DNA of 64,000 bases. It comes from Amaurobius ferox (lineage: Eukaryota; Arthropoda; Arachnida; Araneae; Amaurobiidae). The first letter of the stretch is position 1; every line of letters begins with the position of its first letter. The notes beneath the pieces are model-generated. The model was not told the origin of the DNA, did not search any database, and saw only the letters and a list, made by a program, of their open reading frames with translations. Below, one piece after another: positions 60,449-64,000 of the stretch. Location: NCBI GenBank assembly GCA_951213105.1, contig OX578149.1, positions 868,001-932,000 on the forward strand. Direction: 5' to 3'. The position numbers and the translations under genes are program-made.

Positions 60449-60479
60449 ACACAGTGCAGGTATCAGTCTTCGGCACATA

Positions 60480-60697
60480 AAACAATACATCTGGAAATGC
60501 CGTTTTAAACAACGTCTAGTACAAGGAAAGCGACCTTTTGCTTGTTGGCCGCTGTTTGGGAATTGCGTCCATAAGCGTGAAGTTACAGAATAGTGTACTT
60601 TGAAGCATTCAGCCACTTCTCCAATAGAATGGCCGGATTCTAACCTGCCCACGGCTAGTCATCGCTGACCATCCTCTAAACGTCTTTTTTGAGACAT
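60480..60697 (-). pseudogene. N-terminal fragment of a Tc1-like transposase
   Basis: The minus-strand frame starts MSQKRRLEDGQR, a stop, then LAVGRLESGHSIGEVAECF and VTSRLWTQFPNSGQ, the paired helix-turn-helix of Tc1 transposases. The catalytic domain is absent. Sequence to its right (60700-60898) has no recognised feature. Confidence 0.72.
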
Positions 60698-60898
60698 ATC
60701 GAATGAAATGGCTATTTCGGATTTTCACTCTAACGGCCGTAGTAGAAGTAAGGACGCACAAAAAGAAACACCCTCTTTTACAAAGACGTCGATTTACGTA
60801 TTGGGCACAGAACCAATTGCTATTATGCACGTGTTTCTATATTTGCATATTGTACTCGAAGTATACAGCAAGTTTCGTCCAATCAAATTCATTCGTGA

Positions 60899-61121
60899 GT
60901 CGACGTGGTGGTCGAACGGTCAAGGCGAGCGTTTCCAGTGATTGATCGGCCGCCACGTTGTGGGTTCGAGTCCCACGTAAGACATGGATGTTGTGGGCGC
61001 AGTGTGTTCCGTCCCCGTCTGGTGCGCCTGGGGTAACGTCCTTGGACGGCTAAATGTTTCACGTTTTCGGCCGTACATAGAGCATAAAGACGTAAGTCTA
61101 GTGCCTGGCCATTGGAAAAAA
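60899..61121 (+). mobile_element. tRNA-derived SINE with A tail and 14-bp target duplication
   Basis: The head has an A-box-like TGGTCGAACGGTCAAGGCG and a B box GTGGGTTCGAGTCCCAC, resembling tRNA-Ser or -Leu. A body of about 120 bp and an A9 tail follow. The perfect duplication AAATTCATTCGTGA flanks it (60885-60898 and 61122-61135). The tRNA acceptor stem does not close, so it is not a tRNA gene. It is in the same orientation as the kinesin gene. Confidence 0.92.
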
Positions 61122-61376
61122 AAATTCATTCGTGATCTGAGAATTTGCATTTCGTGCTTGTCTTTTGATGTACACTCCCCTCCAAAGCACAATGGGATAA
61201 TGGAACCTGACTAGTTAGGGCCTCAAGATTTGAATGACACGCCAGATCCAGTTCTAAAATAGAAATTGCGAATTATCTTTGTTAATAAAGAATATGCTAT
61301 TGAAATAAGAAAATCGAACAAACTGTTAAAATAAAAGCTGTACAAACACGTTACTATTTGAATCTTTTGGTTCCAG

Positions 61377-61507
61377 GTTCCGGAAAGACGCACACGATGG
61401 TGGGTGAGGACGACGATCCGGGGATTATGGTGCGGGCGCTCAAGGACCTCTTCAAGGAGGTGGACACGGAGCACAACATGTACCATGTTTCCATGTCTTA
61501 CCTAGAG
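61377..61507 (+). CDS. KIF19: Kinesin KIF19-like, exon 5 (P-loop and following)
   Basis: With the carried-over base it completes GATGSGKTHTM, the Walker A P-loop that binds ATP phosphate. It continues GEDDDPGIMVRALKDLF and ends YHVSMSYLE. Vertebrate KIF19 has PGIY..TLNDLF and VSMSYLEIYNE at the same places. The P-loop here reads GATGSGKT where human KIF19 has GPTGCGKT, closer to the general kinesin consensus. The acceptor is GGTTCCAG ending at 61376 and the donor GTATCA at 61508. Exit phase is 0. Confidence 0.95.
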
Positions 61508-62247
61508 GTATCATTTCTCTCATCATTCATTTTCTCTTTGCTTTCGTAAAGACCAAACTTTATCAAAACTACTCTCATATTAAAATAGCACTCACTTTAA
61601 AGAAAGCAGCCTCAGCTCCCAAAGGCAGAAAGTGCATAGAAACAACCACATCGTCCGATCTACTCGCAATGGTAAAGTCTCTGTTTGGACGACCGGAATA
61701 GATAGGTCTGGAAGGTATTGAAATGACAGCCTCGCGTTACGCCGACGGAAAGGAGATTTGAAATAAAACTCAAATGAGGAAAAGCTGAGACATGAGAAAT
61801 AGTATAAATAGAGAAAGTGACATAAAAATTAAGATAACTTTATTCAAAATCCCCGAAAATGTGTAGTCAATAATATAATGAAGAAACTTTATAACTGAAA
61901 TCTAACTTCGTTCGGAATTCAACTTTATTAACATTCGATCTAAAAAATGAACTTGAATGAAGAGTGATATTACACATTGGAACAAGTACCCGGTTTCGGA
62001 CTAACCTTATCCATTAAATGGCATTTCATCCAACCGCCTTAAAATGACATTCAAATAAAGCTGGAATTGAGAAGAAAGGAAATAACAAAATGATCCCAGT
62101 TGAAATAAATAAAAACGTCTACGAAAATCGAGCTCAGAGGGAGTGTGGGTAAGAAAAAACGAATTTTTGGTGCTTCATCCACTGCATTCAAATAACTTTA
62201 TGAAAAAATACCCAAATATAATACTTTTTAAAATTGTTCATTTTTAG
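61508..62247 (+). other. Intron 5 of the kinesin gene
   Basis: A 740-bp AT-rich intron from GTATCA to TTTTTAG. No mobile gene is present. A stretch near 61955-62000 is similar to 50850-50900. Confidence 0.85.
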
Positions 62248-62373
62248 ATCTACAACGAGAACATCCGGGACCTATTGAACCCCTCTTCGACTCACCTGGA
62301 GCTCCGAGAAGATTTCAAAGGGAACCACCAGGTGGCCGGGCTCTCTCAGATCGACATCTCGTCTTCCGAAGAG
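62248..62373 (+). CDS. KIF19: Kinesin KIF19-like, exon 6
   Basis: Forty-two codons begin IYNENIRDLLNPSSTHLELR. They continue with EDFKGNHQVAGLSQIDISSSEE. The IYNExIRDLL motif is universal in kinesins, and the NPS...LELRED...QVAG sequence is specific to KIF19-type kinesin-8. The donor GTGACA at 62374 leaves the frame at phase 0. No following exon (expected to carry the NxxSSRSH switch I motif) is seen in the remaining 1.6 kb. Confidence 0.95.
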
Positions 62374-63405
62374 GTGACATTCTTTATTACAATAATGACC
62401 AACGAATCGCTTCTTTTCAACCTTAATTATTTTCTTACACAACGCCTTCCGTATCTGCTTTAAACAAACATTTTCTGCAATTCACCATCCTTGCGCACGT
62501 CCACCGTTGGCAGGAGTTCAAACACTGCCACCATGCTAAAGAAACGAGTGGCCGGAATTGGGGTTTGGTTCGAATTGGGTCATTTTTCAAGATTGGCCGT
62601 TTACGAGATCCACCCAAACTTGTTTCGGATTGCGGCAATAAGCCCAGTCTATGAGCAAAAATAGAGTATTAAAATTGATTTTTTTTCAATTCAAGTACTA
62701 TCATGAGACAGGAATCCGGAATCCATGTGCTAAAAGAGAGTTGAGTTGTTTCCAAAAGAAAGGGATGAAACCTCCACCAGGGAGCAATTGGTGGATACAG
62801 ACAGACATAATTTAGATAGGATAAACAGGAATCATAGATGGAAATTTTTTACTGCAATAAATAAATAGGAGGCAATACTACTATTTACTACAATAAATAG
62901 AATTGAATGAAAGAGTAAGTATGTCACCATTAAGAGGCGCTTCAAGTATAAACGGGATAAAGTTGCATAGTTTTATGAACCCTACTTTCGATTTTTTACT
63001 TTACAATTTTTATTGTTTTATTATTTTTCATACATTATTGATAATGTTATTTTTAATAATATTAAATAATTGAATTTTGATTGGTTGATTGGGGCACACA
63101 ATCCAAACACGCGGTAACACATAAACAACTAATTTACCACCGAAAAATAACACTATGAGACATGAATATGGACACATAATAATAGGACGATGTAAAATAT
63201 ACAGAACCATACAGGAAAAGGATGATACAAAATGAGGGGTAAAATATGATAGAAAAACTCCTTGGATGGAATCCAAGAAAAATAAAAAAAGGCTAAGATG
63301 AGAATCAAAGTCCGTTCGAGTAATATGATGAAGTGTTTCAAACGATGGCGTCTAAATTGGAAAGTGTTTGGCAGCCGTTAGAAGGCTCATGTTCATCTCG
63401 TCACC

Positions 63406-63508
63406 TACCCAATTTAAACCGTAACCCAGTGGGGGAGGCATCCACAGGGACCGTACTCTCCTTCCCCTATCACCAACCTCTCGGAAGGACTTACGGACCC
63501 ACATGTTT
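63406..63508 (-). repeat. Dispersed repeat, right copy
   Basis: Reverse complement of 1-104, with the CCCAGTGGGGGAGG and TCTCGGAAGGACTTACGGAC blocks conserved. The 3' ends of the two copies then diverge: this one does not continue into the stem-loop unit seen at 110-177. Confidence 0.8.
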
Positions 63509-63743
63509 AACGTGATCGTACTCCGCTTGAACACTGCGACAGTTCTTTTGACAGTGCGGGGCGCGCTTCTACCAAAGAATATACATATAAAGAAGGGTAG
63601 CTTCCATTGGGCTAATGTAAACGCGAAATCCGGCGCTTGCGCCATGAGAATTTGACGGAGGGACGAATTTGGCCGAGAAAACAACATTCCGCGGGCGTAA
63701 CGCGTTGCACTTCAGCTTTGTACAAGACTTTGTAGCATAAAAT

Positions 63744-63745
<2 letters not shown>

Positions 63746-63774
<29 letters not shown>
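63746..63774. repeat. Poly-T tract (29 T)
   Basis: A pure T run. It could be the tail of a minus-strand retroposon whose body is 63509-63745, but no target duplication is visible. Confidence 0.9.
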
Positions 63775-63777
<3 letters not shown>

Positions 63778-64000
63778 CGGTATTATAATAGTAATAATAC
63801 TGATGTAATTTCAGTATAGACTATTTTTTTAAAGATTATGCAAAATTGATCACGTTACATATTCCTTTCTCATAAATTTTGTATAACATGATTTGTTAAA
63901 TTTGCAAAACAAACACATTTAGCTTTTTCTTAAATTTAGAAAAAATCGAAAATATTACAGTACTGTATGAGTGAACTGCTTTGCTTTAAATGATTGAGAG

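Larger units (their letters stand above)
50151..61376 (+). other. Intron 4 of the kinesin gene (about 11.2 kb)
   Basis: It runs from GTAAGT to GGTTCCAG and contains a dense series of mobile elements, listed separately. The parts with nothing recognised are 50151-51083, 51954-52653, 58804-59271 and 61136-61376. A segment near 50850-50900 (GAATTAAGAGTAATATTACA) is similar to one near 61955 in intron 5, suggesting another dispersed repeat. Confidence 0.8.
988..62373 (+). other. KIF19: Gene locus: KIF19-like kinesin-8 (5' part, six coding exons, continues past the window)
   Basis: Exons at 988-1020, 4429-4509, 7622-7726, 50063-50150, 61377-61507 and 62248-62373 join in one frame, with GT/AG at every internal junction. 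Intron phases are 0, 0, 0, 1, 0. The product covers the first 188 residues of a kinesin motor domain. It matches vertebrate KIF19 in distinctive places: ILRAHR-like VLRARR, the [10 protein letters not shown] block, SMSYLEIYNE, IRDLLNPS, LELRED and QVAG. KIF19 is a plus-end motor that depolymerises microtubules and controls cilium length in mammals. That role here is inferred from homology. The rest of the motor domain (switch I/II) and the tail lie beyond the right edge. Intron 3 is about 42.3 kb and half satellite DNA. Confidence 0.85.
62374..64000 (+). other. Start of intron 6 (continues past the window)
   Basis: AT-rich sequence without a recognisable further exon. It contains the inverted repeat copy at 63406-63508 and a 29-base T run at 63746-63774. 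The minus ORF at 63352-63687 spans the repeat and has no known domain. Confidence 0.6.

Noticed and set aside
60899..60985. A functional tRNA-Ser/Leu gene.
   Set aside because: The acceptor stem does not close, and the unit continues into a body with A tail and target duplications. It is a SINE.
63352..63687. A 111-aa minus-strand ORF as a gene.
   Set aside because: About a third of it is the dispersed repeat shared with 1-104, and the rest shows no domain.

Overview
The window looks like an arthropod nuclear genome, possibly an arachnid. It is AT-rich, has spliceosomal introns, and carries Tc1, mariner, hAT and Ty1/copia remnants of the kinds common in arthropod genomes, plus tRNA-derived SINEs with target-site duplications. 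There are no bacterial-style operons. The organism cannot be fixed from sequence alone.

One host gene explains the layout. A kinesin-8 family motor gene of the KIF19 type runs left to right on the + strand. Six coding exons splice in one continuous frame: 988-1020, 4429-4509, 7622-7726, 50063-50150, 61377-61507 and 62248-62373. Together they encode the first 188 residues of the motor domain, from the start methionine to just after the IYNENIRDLLNP segment. The gene continues beyond the right edge. Everything else lies in its 5' flank or introns.

Region by region: 1-987 is 5' flank with a dispersed repeat, TA microsatellites and a short uORF whose stop codon abuts the start codon. Introns 1 and 2 (1-7.6 kb) hold degraded repeats and a 35-bp minisatellite. 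Intron 3 (7.7-50.1 kb) is about 42.3 kb long. It contains a decayed copia element (11.7-17.5 kb) with an internal 178-bp tandem expansion and a nested Tc1. It also holds a 20.4-kb satellite of about 67 copies of a 305-bp monomer (20.2-40.6 kb), SINE-like repeats, an antisense ORF with a possible PC4-like domain, a mariner with its terminal repeats, and a Tc1 pseudogene. Intron 4 (50.2-61.4 kb) holds a non-autonomous hAT, a hAT carrying nested insertions, a 2.8-kb palindromic double mariner, fragments of other mobile genes and a tRNA-derived SINE. Introns 5 and 6 are mostly unrecognised AT-rich sequence.

The most unusual signal is a set of very small insertions, 50-60 bp each (45244, 49550, 54673, 60320, 60391; a related end at 110). 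They share a stem-loop and a 3' end and, where boundaries are clear, are flanked by 11-16 bp target-site duplications. They behave like miniature retroposons. One has inserted in frame into the antisense ORF and supplies its only stop codon.
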